From positions 744,001 to 808,000 of the forward strand of contig NZ_BMFQ01000002.1 of NCBI RefSeq assembly GCF_014638915.1: 64,000 nt of DNA, written 5' to 3'. This DNA is from Xanthomarina arctica. Lineage in GTDB: Bacteria > Bacteroidota > Bacteroidia > Flavobacteriales > Flavobacteriaceae. Every line of letters begins with the position of its first letter. Positions within the stretch are counted from its first letter, which is position 1. The notes under the pieces were generated by a model. It had not been told where the DNA came from. It searched no databases and saw only the letters and a program-made list of their open reading frames with translations. Positions 8,421 to 17,028 of the stretch are shown piece by piece. The position numbers and the translations under genes were made by a program.

Positions 8421-9149
8421 TTAAAGTGAATTATTATTTACAAACTCCAAGAATTTAGGTTTGTATTGTTCTGAAACTGTTATGCGTTGCTTATTGATTA
8501 TTATTTGGCTACGCTCAATAACATCAATATTTTTTAAGGATACAATAAACGAACGATGCACACGCATAAATTGCGTTTCAGGAAGTTCTTCTTCCAAAGA
8601 TTTTAGGCTCATTAAGGTTAAAATAGGCTTCGGATTATCTTTAATCCAAATTTTGATGTAATCTTTCAAGCCTTCAAAGTATAAAACATCAGCTAACTTG
8701 ATGCGTATTTGCTTGTATTCTGACTTTACAAAAAGAAAATCTTTTTCTTTAGAAACCACATTGCTTTGCTTTCCTTTCACCATTGAGAACCACGTATTTG
8801 CTTTGTTAGCCGCAGCTAAGAATTCAGCATAATCAAAAGGTTTTAAAAGGTAATCTAAGGCCTCAACTTTAAAGCCTTCTAAGGCATATTGATCGAATGC
8901 TGTTGTAAAAATAACTCGTGTTTCTTGAGGTAACAATCTAGAAAATTCTATCCCTGTCAAATCTGGCATCTGTATATCTAAAAATAGTAAATCTACAGGT
9001 TCCTCTTTGATAAATTCCATAGCTTCAATTGCACTACTACACTTCTTTTTAAGTTCCAAAAAAGGAGTCTTTTGAACATAACTCTCTACTAAATTAAGTG
9101 CCATAGGCTCATCATCTACAATAACACAAGTGATTTTTATATTACTCAT
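8421..9149 (-). CDS. LytTR-family response regulator of the efflux operon
   Basis: Cytoplasmic response regulator of 242 residues. Receiver domain 6-120: acidic pocket D12/D13, phospho-acceptor D58 in LFLDIQMPD, T83 in the TTAFDQ segment and K103 in LLKPFDY. A LytTR DNA-binding domain (about 135-240) follows, with the conserved VHRSFIVS block. It is the last gene of the operon, 2 bases after the histidine kinase gene. Members of the LytTR family bind direct repeats; tandem 10-mers lie just upstream of the first gene of this operon (14742-14770), so autoregulation is a reasonable inference. A relic of a paralogous gene lies 2.8 kb away. Confidence 0.93.
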   Translation of the reverse strand: MSNIKITCVIVDDEPMALNLVESYVQKTPFLELKKKCSSAIEAMEFIKEEPVDLLFLDIQMPDLTGIEFSRLLPQETRVIFTTAFDQYALEGFKVEALDYLLKPFDYAEFLAAANKANTWFSMVKGKQSNVVSKEKDFLFVKSEYKQIRIKLADVLYFEGLKDYIKIWIKDNPKPILTLMSLKSLEEELPETQFMRVHRSFIVSLKNIDVIERSQIIINKQRITVSEQYKPKFLEFVNNNSL

Positions 9150-9151
9150 TT

Positions 9152-10189
9152 TTAGTTGGTTTCAATTTCTAATTGCGCCACAAAATTATTGTCTTTTACA
9201 AATGTTTTAAAGCTGCTTTTGTTTGGGTATAATAATTCTAAACGTTTTTCAACATTAGGAAGTCCGATTCCAGAACCACTTTTATCGTCTGTTTTTTTTG
9301 GGAAATTATCGTTTTCAACAGAAAATAAAATGGTATGATCATGACAAGTCATATTTATTTGAATAATACTTTCTTTACTAGCAGAAACACCATGTTTAAA
9401 TGCATTTTCAATTAATGAAATGAACAATAAAGGAGCTATTCGAATGCCTGTTTCTTCTGAAGGAAAACTATAATTAACCACTGTTTTATCTGAAACTCTT
9501 AACTTCATTAAATCGATATACTTTTTCATAAAATCGATTTCTTTTGTTAAAGGTATTGATTCCACATTAGTTTCATACAACATGTAACGCATTAACTTAC
9601 TTAAACTATGTATGGACGATTTCGCCTGATCGGGTGAAATATCAACCAAAGCATAAATATTATTAAGAGAATTAAAAAAGAAATGCGGTTGCAACTGGTA
9701 ATGTAAATGTTGCAGTTCTTGCTTTAGTTTAAAATTAGCAGCCTCTTTACGCTCTGCTTCCGTTTTAGCCCAACGCTTTGTTGACTTTAAAGCCACAGAA
9801 AAGAATAATGGTGCTAAGTATGATAGCAACTGAATATAAATAGCCATTTTAAACGGAGGTTCCGCTCTGTTTGTGATTGCTAAACGCTTTTGCGACAATT
9901 CTTTAAAGAAATGATCTTCTATATATTCTTTTAAAACTAAGAAGAAGATAATCAATAGTGTATTTGTAATGATAAACTGGAGTGTTTTTTTAGGAAACAA
10001 AAACCGGTCTACAAAGACAAAATAGTTAATATAAAAGATGATTGATGAAAACAATAGTGGAATCCAAAAATGCGCAACAACCCTATTTATATTTTGTTCA
10101 TCACCGTAAGAAAGCAAGTATGGCAAACACATTAGTGTTAGCCATACAAGCATATGTGAAATTACTGTTATGGTTTTATTTTGATACAT
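9152..10189 (-). CDS. LytS/YehU-type sensor histidine kinase
   Basis: Membrane histidine kinase of the His_kinase (pfam06580) class, partner of the adjacent LytTR regulator. About four hydrophobic helices in residues 8-135 form the membrane part without a recognisable extracellular sensor domain. A short coiled coil precedes the phospho-acceptor H169 in LQPHFFFNSLNNI. The ATPase lobe shows the N-box ISLIENAFKHG (about 256-266) and the G-box SGIGLPNVEKRL (about 306-317). Length 345 is typical. It is separated by 6 bases from the MacB-like permease gene and by 2 bases from the regulator gene. This suggests the kinase reports on pump substrates or envelope stress. Confidence 0.92.
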   Translation of the reverse strand: MYQNKTITVISHMLVWLTLMCLPYLLSYGDEQNINRVVAHFWIPLLFSSIIFYINYFVFVDRFLFPKKTLQFIITNTLLIIFFLVLKEYIEDHFFKELSQKRLAITNRAEPPFKMAIYIQLLSYLAPLFFSVALKSTKRWAKTEAERKEAANFKLKQELQHLHYQLQPHFFFNSLNNIYALVDISPDQAKSSIHSLSKLMRYMLYETNVESIPLTKEIDFMKKYIDLMKLRVSDKTVVNYSFPSEETGIRIAPLLFISLIENAFKHGVSASKESIIQINMTCHDHTILFSVENDNFPKKTDDKSGSGIGLPNVEKRLELLYPNKSSFKTFVKDNNFVAQLEIETN

Positions 10190-10195
10190 AATTTA

Positions 10196-11416
10196 TTATT
10201 CGTAACGTAATGCGGTTATTGGGTCTAAAGCCGATGCTTTTCGAGCAGGATACCATCCAAAAAAGATACCAGTTACTGCACAAACAGCAAAGGAAATCAC
10301 AATAGAATACAAGGCTACGCTTGTAGGCCAATTTAAGAATTTTTCTATAAAAACCGTGGATCCAAGTCCTAATAAAACACCTAAGACACCACCGGTAATA
10401 CTTATTAAAATAGCTTCTATTAAAAACTGCATTAAAATATCTGCACCTTTAGCTCCTACTGCCATACGCAATCCAATTTCTTTAGTTCGTTCTTTTACAG
10501 AAACATACATAATATTCATAATCCCAATACCACCAATTAACAAGGAGATACTAGCAACAGCCACTAATAGTATTGTCAACATCTCACTAGTAGAACTAAA
10601 GGTCGAAATTAACTCTTCCATAGATTGCACATAAAAATCATCGTCTTGATTCCCTGTTAATTTATGCTGCTCGCGCAAAATCTTAGACACTTCTAACACC
10701 GCGTTTGGAGCTTCCTCTTCATTGATGGCAGATGCTATAATCTGATTTAAATGATCGATAGCTAAAATACGTTTTTGAACCGTAGTATAAGGTGCAATGA
10801 CTACATCATCTTGATCTTGACCAAAGGTATTTTCACCTTTTTCCTCTAAGACTCCAATCACTTTAAACGGAATGTTGTTATACCGAATCATTTGTCCCAC
10901 CGGATCTTGACCATCAGGAAATATGTTTTCAACAACGGTTTGTCCAATTAAAGCCACTTTTGCAGCGCTTTTAACGTCCACGTCTGTAAACATACTACCA
11001 CTTTGTAAGTCAATCACTTTAATGTTCAAATACTCAGGGTTCACCCCATAGATTGTAGAAGGCCAGTTATTAGACCCACTGATAATTTGTCCATTACCAT
11101 TAACCAACGGTGTACTATAACTTAGTAAGGTTGACTGCGATTTTATAGCTTCGTAATCACTTAAGGTTAAGGTTTCCATAGCACTTGCCGCTTGTTTTAC
11201 ACCACCTCGTGTATCTGCACCAGCTTTAATAGTAATCATATTAGATCCCATTGCAGAAATTGTAGTACGAATACTTTCTTTAGAGCCCTCGCCTATCGCT
11301 AACATGGCGATTACCGAAGCGACACCAATAATGATGCCTAGCATAGTAAGCAACGTTCTAGTTTTATTAAGAACGATAGCTTTGGTTGCGATTTTAAATA
11401 AATTTAATAGTCTCAT
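10196..11416 (-). CDS. MacB-type ABC transporter permease
   Basis: Inner-membrane FtsX/MacB-family permease with the usual plan: TM1 at about 20-42 after a short amphipathic start, a large periplasmic MacB core domain (about 45-270), then three TMs in the C-terminal third (about 279-305, 326-358, 366-390), ending with the GWYPARKASALDPITALRYE-type tail. Unlike E. coli MacB, the ATPase is a separate polypeptide encoded 2 bases upstream. Together with the MacA-like adaptor and TolC-like channel it would form a tripartite mechanotransmission efflux complex exporting peptides, macrolides or other amphiphiles; the substrate cannot be told. Confidence 0.92.
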   Translation of the reverse strand: MRLLNLFKIATKAIVLNKTRTLLTMLGIIIGVASVIAMLAIGEGSKESIRTTISAMGSNMITIKAGADTRGGVKQAASAMETLTLSDYEAIKSQSTLLSYSTPLVNGNGQIISGSNNWPSTIYGVNPEYLNIKVIDLQSGSMFTDVDVKSAAKVALIGQTVVENIFPDGQDPVGQMIRYNNIPFKVIGVLEEKGENTFGQDQDDVVIAPYTTVQKRILAIDHLNQIIASAINEEEAPNAVLEVSKILREQHKLTGNQDDDFYVQSMEELISTFSSTSEMLTILLVAVASISLLIGGIGIMNIMYVSVKERTKEIGLRMAVGAKGADILMQFLIEAILISITGGVLGVLLGLGSTVFIEKFLNWPTSVALYSIVISFAVCAVTGIFFGWYPARKASALDPITALRYE

Positions 11417-11418
11417 AA

Positions 11419-12162
11419 TTAATCGTCTTGTTTAGGTAATTTAGCTAATTCACTTGCAGCAGATAGTATATTATGATTATTGTAATCTTGCATAATGTCT
11501 CCATCTTTTAATACAATGGTTCTACTACTAAATGTAGCAATATCAGGTTCGTGCGTTACGAACGTAATAGTAATACCTTGTTTATTTAATTCTTGAAATA
11601 AGGACATGATTTCGTACGATGTACGCGTATCTAAGTTTCCTGTAGCTTCATCAGCGAGTATCATTACGGGGTTGTTGACCAATGATCTGGCAATCGCTAC
11701 ACGTTGTTGTTGACCACCAGAAAGTTGTGCAGGCGTATGATGCAAACGTTCTCCGAGTCCAACCTTTTGTAAAGCTTCGATAGCTCGTTTTCTGCGTTCT
11801 TCTGTAGAAACTTTACTGTTATACAACAATGGTAACTCTACATTTTCAATAGCTGATGTTCTTGCTAATAAGTTATAAGATTGAAAAATGAATCCTATTT
11901 TTTCGTTTCTAATAGTTGCTAATTCATTCCTACTAAGGTCTTTTACACTTACACCATCGATGTCGTAGTTTCCTGAAGTGGGTTGATCTAAACAACCCAA
12001 AATGTTTAGCATGGTACTTTTACCAGAACCACTCGATCCCATTATGGTTACAAATTCTCCTTCTTTAATATCGAACGAAATGCCTCGTAACGCATGAACC
12101 GTTTCGTTACCCATGGTAAACTCTCGCTTTAAATCTTCTATTTTTATGATTGCTTTGCTCAT
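11419..12162 (-). CDS. MacB/LolD-type ABC transporter ATP-binding protein
   Basis: A 247-residue ABC ATPase. Walker A is GSSGSGKST (42-50), the signature is LSGGQ (147-151), Walker B is VMILADEATG with D171 and catalytic E172, and the H-loop is in TFVTHEPDIA. The sequence is of the MacB/LolD/FtsE group (for example QSYNLLARTSAIENVELPLLY). It energises the permease encoded 2 bases downstream. A longer-than-usual C-terminal tail (about 215-247) follows the core and has no motif I know. Confidence 0.95.
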   Translation of the reverse strand: MSKAIIKIEDLKREFTMGNETVHALRGISFDIKEGEFVTIMGSSGSGKSTMLNILGCLDQPTSGNYDIDGVSVKDLSRNELATIRNEKIGFIFQSYNLLARTSAIENVELPLLYNSKVSTEERRKRAIEALQKVGLGERLHHTPAQLSGGQQQRVAIARSLVNNPVMILADEATGNLDTRTSYEIMSLFQELNKQGITITFVTHEPDIATFSSRTIVLKDGDIMQDYNNHNILSAASELAKLPKQDD

Positions 12163-12178
12163 GATTTTTTATTTTCGG

Positions 12179-13369
12179 TTACCTTTTTCTTTGTGGCATA
12201 AATGGGCTTGTGCTTTTTTCAGTGCCATTAATTTCAGATTCAGACACTTCTTTTAAGCTGTAAACTAATTTATCTCCTTCAGAAATACCACTTAATATCT
12301 CTACATTGACTCCGTCACTCGCACCAAGTGTCACGATTTTTGGAGTTATTGATCCATCAGATCCCAATACCCATAGGGCGGTTGCTTCTCTAGAGCGCTC
12401 ACTCGTATTCTCCGCTAACTGGTGTTGTTGGTTATACGCGCTTAGGATTTCTCTTTCTGGTTTAAAGTTGATGGCTTTGGCTTCTGCTGTTAACACATCA
12501 TTTAACTCTAAAGTAAAAATTGAAATGGTTGCTGTTAATCCTGGTTTAAGTTTTAAGTCTGGGTTATCCGCCTTAATAACAACAGTATACGTTACTACAT
12601 TTGAAGTCACTGTTGGGTCTAAGCGTACCTGCGTTACTTCTCCCTGAAAGGTTTCACCTATATAAGCATCTACGGTAAACTCTACACGTTGCCCCTCTTT
12701 AACTTGTCCGATATCTGCTTCATCTACATCTGCTTCCACTTGCATTTCTTTTAAGTCTTGTGCAATGGTAAATAATGTTGGTGTACTTAAACTTGCTGCT
12801 ACAGTTTGTCCTTCGTCAATTGCTCTAGATAGTACCACACCATCAATTGGTGAGTAAATATTAGCATATCCTAAATTTGTTTTTGCAGATTGCAAATCAG
12901 AATAACGTTGTGTAACAGTTCCTTTTGACGTTTGATAATTATATTCTGCATCATCAAAATCCGATTTACTGATCACTTGATTTTCATATAATGTTTTTTG
13001 TCTGTCGTAGATGGTTTGTAAGTAGTTTCTCTGACTTACAGCATTATCATAAACCGCTTGTGCTTGTGTTAAAGAAGCTTGTAGATTTGTTTTATCTAAT
13101 TCTGCTATTAATTGCCCTTCTGTAACTACACTGTTATAATCTACATAGATTTTTTCTACAACTCCAGATACTTGTGTCCCAACCTCTACTTGGGTTATAG
13201 GTTGAATGGTTCCTGTTGCCGTAACACTGGTAGTAACTTTCCCTTTTTTTGCTGTAATAGTTTGTGCTTCTATAACAACGGCATCTCCGCTATTTAAAAA
13301 GCTGTATCCAACAACGGCAAGAACAACCAGTATAAAGCCTCCTATTATAAATTTCTTTTTATTTTTCAT
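12179..13369 (-). CDS. MacA-like periplasmic adaptor (HlyD/RND membrane-fusion protein family)
   Basis: Periplasmic adaptor linking the ABC permease to the outer-membrane channel. An uncleaved N-terminal anchor (about 6-26) is followed by the barrel-sandwich first half (about 60-95, TGTIQPITQVEVGTQVSG), a helical hairpin (about 95-165), the second lipoyl half with IDGVVLSRAIDEGQTV, and the beta-barrel and membrane-proximal domains. The 396-residue length fits. The TGTI...EVGTQVSG and TGLTATISI-like blocks are typical of MacA. Its gene follows tolC by 11 bases and precedes the ATPase by 16 bases in the same operon. Confidence 0.93.
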   Translation of the reverse strand: MKNKKKFIIGGFILVVLAVVGYSFLNSGDAVVIEAQTITAKKGKVTTSVTATGTIQPITQVEVGTQVSGVVEKIYVDYNSVVTEGQLIAELDKTNLQASLTQAQAVYDNAVSQRNYLQTIYDRQKTLYENQVISKSDFDDAEYNYQTSKGTVTQRYSDLQSAKTNLGYANIYSPIDGVVLSRAIDEGQTVAASLSTPTLFTIAQDLKEMQVEADVDEADIGQVKEGQRVEFTVDAYIGETFQGEVTQVRLDPTVTSNVVTYTVVIKADNPDLKLKPGLTATISIFTLELNDVLTAEAKAINFKPEREILSAYNQQHQLAENTSERSREATALWVLGSDGSITPKIVTLGASDGVNVEILSGISEGDKLVYSLKEVSESEINGTEKSTSPFMPQRKR

Positions 13370-13380
13370 GATTGTATTGA

Positions 13381-14712
13381 TTAAAGTTTAATGTCGTTTC
13401 CTTGATAAAATTGTAATAATTGATGGTATAATACATTTAAGTATTTAGCTTGTAAATAGTTTTGCTGAGCATTGGTGTATGTATTTTGACTAATTACTAA
13501 ATCCATTGTACTTAAACCACCTAATTCGAATGTTTTTTGTGCTAATTTATAAGATTCTTCTGCTGTAACTTGCGAGGCCTCTGCAGCAATAACTTGCTCT
13601 TGACTAGATAAGGCATTTTGATAAGCGGTCCCTACTTTTTTATAAATGTCTTTTTCTGTTCTTTGTTTTTCAATTTCAGCTTTTTCTATTTTTATTGTCG
13701 CCGTTTGAGTAGCTGCTTTTGTTTGGTTTCTATTAAAAATTGGAACTACTAATGACAGTCCAAGTCTTTGATTGAAATTGACGTTAAATTGATCTGAAAA
13801 TGTATTGTCGTTAATACTAGTGTACCCTGATCCCAAACTTCCCGTTAGTGATAAGGTTGGTAAATAAGCTCCCTTAGCAATATCCAATTCTTTTTCGTTC
13901 GCTAAAATGCCTATATCACTCACTTTAAGTTCAGGTAAAAAGTTTAAAGCCTTGTTATAAATCTCCATTTTGTTAGGTTCCAGATACACTAATCCCATGT
14001 TTTCATCTATCGATTCTATTTCAATATCTTGAGTTGGAGGAAGCTCTAATATTTGCTTTAAATCAATAATAAATTGTTGGTAATTATTTTTGGCGGCAAT
14101 AACTTCATATTGATTAGATGCTGCCTGACTTTGTGCTTCGGTGTAATCTCTTAAAGCAATCGTACCCGCATCTAGACGTGCCTTCGCTCTTAAGACTTCT
14201 TTTTTTGAAGCTTCTAAATTGTTTTGAGCTATAGAGATACTTTCTTTACTGTAAAGCGTTTGTAAATAGATTTCTAATAAACTTATAACGATGCTATTTT
14301 TTTCAACCTCTTCCTGTAAAATACTTTGGTCTAAAAAGAGTTTATTTTGTTTAACCTGATTGTTTAATTGATTCCCTTGAAAAACGGTTATAGAACTATT
14401 AATTCCTACATTTGTGCTAAGTATTTGATCTGTAACATAATCACTAGTAATAGGGTCAATAGAGTTTCCACTAGAAAAATTTTCTGAAGCACTACCAAAT
14501 AGATTAGGTAGTCTAGCCGATTTCGTTTTATAATAATCTACTTCAGAAATATTCTTGTTAAGGACTGCGTCTTTAACAACAAGATTATTTTCTAAAGCAT
14601 AAGTAATACAATCTTCTAAAGACCATATTTTTGATGTGGAATCAATTGAAACCTCTTGTGCAAAAGAAAATTGCACAAACACTAAGCTTGCAATGATGAG
14701 ATATTTTTTCAT
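13381..14712 (-). CDS. TolC family outer-membrane efflux protein
   Basis: Outer-membrane channel of the TolC/OEP family and the first gene of the efflux operon. A signal peptide (about 1-18, ending SFA-Q) leads into two OEP repeats (about 30-225 and 255-435), rich in heptad-like helices for the periplasmic tunnel. The conserved LEDCITYALENN start and the ELGGLSTMDLV segment before the last helix are typical. The length of 443 is normal. Tandem 10-base repeats lie 29-58 bases upstream of the ATG and may be the binding site of the operon's own LytTR regulator. Confidence 0.93.
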   Translation of the reverse strand: MKKYLIIASLVFVQFSFAQEVSIDSTSKIWSLEDCITYALENNLVVKDAVLNKNISEVDYYKTKSARLPNLFGSASENFSSGNSIDPITSDYVTDQILSTNVGINSSITVFQGNQLNNQVKQNKLFLDQSILQEEVEKNSIVISLLEIYLQTLYSKESISIAQNNLEASKKEVLRAKARLDAGTIALRDYTEAQSQAASNQYEVIAAKNNYQQFIIDLKQILELPPTQDIEIESIDENMGLVYLEPNKMEIYNKALNFLPELKVSDIGILANEKELDIAKGAYLPTLSLTGSLGSGYTSINDNTFSDQFNVNFNQRLGLSLVVPIFNRNQTKAATQTATIKIEKAEIEKQRTEKDIYKKVGTAYQNALSSQEQVIAAEASQVTAEESYKLAQKTFELGGLSTMDLVISQNTYTNAQQNYLQAKYLNVLYHQLLQFYQGNDIKL

Positions 14713-14741
14713 TTTTGAGTACTTTTAATTTAACACTTCAA

Positions 14742-14770
14742 ATATGAAACTATATGAAACTATATAAAAG
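14742..14770 (-). promoter_or_regulatory. Tandem 10-bp repeats upstream of the efflux operon (candidate LytTR operator)
   Basis: ATATGAAACT occurs twice in tandem (14742-14751, 14752-14761), followed by a partial third copy (14762-14770). On the coding strand the unit reads AGTTTCATAT. LytTR regulators bind direct repeats with a GTT core on one face of the helix, and the 10-base period is about one turn. The repeats sit 30-58 bases before the tolC ATG, in promoter range. Binding is inferred. Confidence 0.45.
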
Positions 14771-14902
14771 AGCAATAGATGTTTAGCATGAATGACTATA
14801 CAGATGGCGGTATTTTATCGACGAGAATTTTGATAATATGTCCGTTAAATTTGGGCTTTAGAAACATTTAATTGATTTAGATGAACTCTTATTCATACAA
14901 TT

Positions 14903-14936
14903 AATGGCGAATAAGATTTATTTCCTATTCGCCATT
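14903..14936. terminator. Strong hairpin downstream of the truncated alcohol dehydrogenase
   Basis: AATGGCGAATA (14903-14913) pairs perfectly with TATTCGCCATT (14926-14936), an 11-bp stem. It begins 22 bases after the stop codon of the minus-strand pseudogene. The run of T residues is better on the plus-strand side, so it may work in both directions. Confidence 0.6.
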
Positions 14937-14958
14937 TTTAATTTAAAACTAAATTCTC

Positions 14959-15363
14959 TTATTCTTTAAGAGATTTCATATCTATGACAAAACGATATTT
15001 AACATCACTTTTAAGCATGCGCTCGTAAGCTGTATTAATATCTTGAATGTTGATTACCTCGACATCGGAAGTCATATTATGCTTGCCACAGAAATCTAAT
15101 AATTCTTGGGTTTCTGCAATGCCACCAATTAGAGATCCAGCAATGGCTTTTCTTCCCATAATCATTGGAACTGTTACTAAGGCGGGATCTAAAGGACCTA
15201 AATAACCAACTACAATCAAGGTGCCGTTAGTTGCTAAAGTGACAACATATGGATTTAAATCATGAGCGTATGGAACAGTATCGATTATTACATCAAAAGT
15301 ATTAAGAACGCTTTCCATCTGAGCCCCATCAGTAGATATAATAACCTGATCATAAAAATGAGT
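14959..15363 (-). pseudogene. Truncated zinc-type alcohol dehydrogenase (C-terminal third only)
   Basis: An open frame of 119 codons beginning at an ATG at 15318 encodes the C-terminal part of the NAD(P)-binding domain of a medium-chain, cinnamyl-alcohol/YahK-like dehydrogenase (FDVIIDTVPYAHDLNPY, GRKAIAGSLIGG, YRFVIDM). The similarity continues upstream of that ATG in the same frame (Y-D-Q-V-I-I-S-T-D-G-A-Q), then stops near 15363 just before the next gene. The complete N-terminal catalytic domain with both zinc sites and the Rossmann glycine motif is missing. An enzyme of this size could not be active, so I call it a deletion remnant. The terminator at its 3' end is still present. Confidence 0.85.
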
Positions 15364-15394
15364 GTTTTGTATCTAAAACTTATTTGAAACCATT

Positions 15395-16258
15395 CTACAA
15401 TAATTCTAACTTATATCCTACCCCATGAATATTGGTGATTTTCACAGAATCGTCTGTTTCAAGTTTTTTACGCAATTTTGAAATATAAGTATCTAAACTT
15501 CTTCCCACAAAGACTCCATGATCTTCCCAAACTTTTTTAGTGAGCTCGTCTCGTTTAATAATCTGGTTGGGACTGGCTACAAATATTTCCAGTAACTCAC
15601 ATTCTTTTTTAGACAGTTTTATTTCTTCAGCTTGCTTCACCAATTTATTTTGTTCTGGATAGAATTGAAAACTCCCTAAATTGGCAAAATTCTCTTCATT
15701 TTCTTGTGATACTTCAGGTTGTTTCTTTCTATAAAATCCTAAAAACATAAGTATAAAACCAGACATTAATATTCCATAATAAAATGTTTGATTGTTATTA
15801 TAAGCTATTTCCCTGTTTGTAAATAAGACTTCAATAGTATAACAACTTTCTGGTAAATACCTGCCTTTGCAAGGTATGATACTGTTTTCTACACTATTTA
15901 CTATTTGAAAACTATAAGCTACTTCTTGCTTGGTGCATTGGATTGTTTCTACAAGATAATTTTTTGGAAGCGTTGCTTTTTGAAAGGCTATATCCATAAT
16001 GGAAACCAATTGTCCTGGCTCAAAGGATAAAGGCTTTTCAAAAGATAATTGAAACTTATCTTCTTCTAAAGCTAGAACAGGTAAGATTAATGAAGTTGAA
16101 TCCTGATTGATAAGCAATAATTGATTCCCAACATCACGTAAGGAGACTTTAACTTTTTCGGTAAACAAATCGGTATTAGCTTTGGAAGGTATGAGCATCC
16201 AAATAGAGAACAAGATAATAAGCAAGCCACCACTAATAAAAAGAATTCTTTTTTTCAT
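15395..16258 (-). CDS. ToxR-like membrane-anchored winged-helix transcription regulator
   Basis: A 287-residue one-component regulator. A signal anchor (about 5-23) is followed by a periplasmic domain with three cysteines (C108, C130, C139), a second TM (about 159-176) and a cytoplasmic C-terminal OmpR/PhoB-type winged helix (about 195-287; LSKKECELLEIF, RSLDTYISKLRKKL, IHGVGYKLE). This resembles ToxR but with the DNA-binding domain at the C-terminus rather than the N-terminus. The periplasmic cysteines could form a redox-sensitive disulfide (inference). It is divergent from a lipoprotein gene across 132 bases that contain repeated TTGACACTT sequences spaced 22 bases apart, a likely binding site. 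Confidence 0.85.
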   Translation of the reverse strand: MKKRILFISGGLLIILFSIWMLIPSKANTDLFTEKVKVSLRDVGNQLLLINQDSTSLILPVLALEEDKFQLSFEKPLSFEPGQLVSIMDIAFQKATLPKNYLVETIQCTKQEVAYSFQIVNSVENSIIPCKGRYLPESCYTIEVLFTNREIAYNNNQTFYYGILMSGFILMFLGFYRKKQPEVSQENEENFANLGSFQFYPEQNKLVKQAEEIKLSKKECELLEIFVASPNQIIKRDELTKKVWEDHGVFVGRSLDTYISKLRKKLETDDSVKITNIHGVGYKLELL

Positions 16259-16301
16259 ATATGATGTAAATTACTAACTTTTAGATGACAATTTACAACT
16301 G

Positions 16302-16332
16302 TTGACACTTCTTTTACATTTTTTTGACACTT
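16302..16332. promoter_or_regulatory. 22-bp-spaced direct repeats TTGACACTT in the divergent promoter region
   Basis: TTGACACTT occurs at 16302-16310 and 16324-16332, start to start 22 bases (two helical turns), and a further TGACA lies at 16286-16290. OmpR-type winged helices usually bind direct repeats on one face of the DNA, so this is the best candidate operator for the neighbouring ToxR-like regulator. TTGACA resembles a sigma70 -35 box, but Bacteroidota promoters do not use that element. Confidence 0.5.
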
Positions 16333-16390
16333 ACACAAGGGCTTTCTAGTAGTTTTACTTCAGTTAATAATCATTTAAAACAATCACAAG

Positions 16391-16963
16391 ATGAACAGAT
16401 TAATAATAAGTAGCATGATTCTATTATGCCTGGCTTGTAATACAAAAAAACAAGAACCTTTAATGGAGATTGCATCGGCCGAAGTCCATTTACCATTGAA
16501 CCCTTATGACTCCGTTTCATTTAAAGAACCTTACAATCCCCATAGTCCTTATCATTTAGATTTAAAAATAGAAGACACTGAAAATGATTTAAAACAGTTA
16601 GTTCTTTTTATTACTTTAAGAGATGGCGCTCATTTTGTTTCTCCAAATGCTGAAAGGTCTTTTAAAGGAAAGTTTAGCATGACCTTAAATGAGAATAATA
16701 AACTAAAACCTCGAGAAGATCTAATTGAAATACCTCTTTCGGTTGAAGAGATTGACACACATCCTTTTGTAAATGGTACCATTAATTGGGTAAGAGAAGA
16801 CACAACCTATAAACTACCTTTAAATATTTTAACAGAAAGCGATTTTGAGGCTACCGGACTTATTAGGTTTACTATTGAGCCACGATGTAGTTTGGAGGAA
16901 ATTCCTTTTGTTGTTAGGCAACAATCAGGAATATTATCTGTGAAAATTCTTGGAGGTTGTTAA
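16391..16963 (+). CDS. Lipoprotein of unknown function, divergent from the ToxR-like regulator
   Basis: A 190-residue protein with a lipoprotein signal peptide (lipobox LAC, C16). The mature part is rich in beta-strand patterns and ends in a cysteine (GGC). Two further cysteines are few and widely spaced (R-C-S near 163). I recognise no family. Its position, back to back with a membrane-anchored regulator and sharing the region with the TTGACACTT repeats, makes it a probable regulatory target. It is followed by a clear terminator, so it is monocistronic. Confidence 0.8.
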   Translation: MNRLIISSMILLCLACNTKKQEPLMEIASAEVHLPLNPYDSVSFKEPYNPHSPYHLDLKIEDTENDLKQLVLFITLRDGAHFVSPNAERSFKGKFSMTLNENNKLKPREDLIEIPLSVEEIDTHPFVNGTINWVREDTTYKLPLNILTESDFEATGLIRFTIEPRCSLEEIPFVVRQQSGILSVKILGGC

Positions 16964-16975
16964 ATTTTGGTGATT

Positions 16976-17005
16976 AAAAAAGCAGCCTAGTTAGACTGCT
17001 TTTTT
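16976..17005. terminator. Bidirectional terminator
   Basis: AAAAAAGCAG (16976-16985) pairs with CTGCTTTTTT (16996-17005) around a 10-base loop. It lies between two convergent genes, 13 bases after the stop of the lipoprotein gene and 24 bases before the stop of the dioxygenase-like gene. Confidence 0.8.
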
Positions 17006-17028
17006 AATATATTTAAACTGACATATGT

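Noticed and set aside
8461-8661. Open frames in the opposite strand of the LytTR, MacA, CotH and other genes
   Set aside because: They are shadows of real genes, with no family match and no promoter.
14959-15318. A 119-codon open frame as a normal small protein
   Set aside because: Homology to alcohol dehydrogenases continues upstream of its ATG and the whole catalytic N-terminus is missing, so I call it a pseudogene.
16302-16308. TTGACA as a sigma70 -35 box
   Set aside because: Bacteroidota promoters use TTG at -33 and TAnnTTTG at -7; the element is better explained as one of the two direct repeats.
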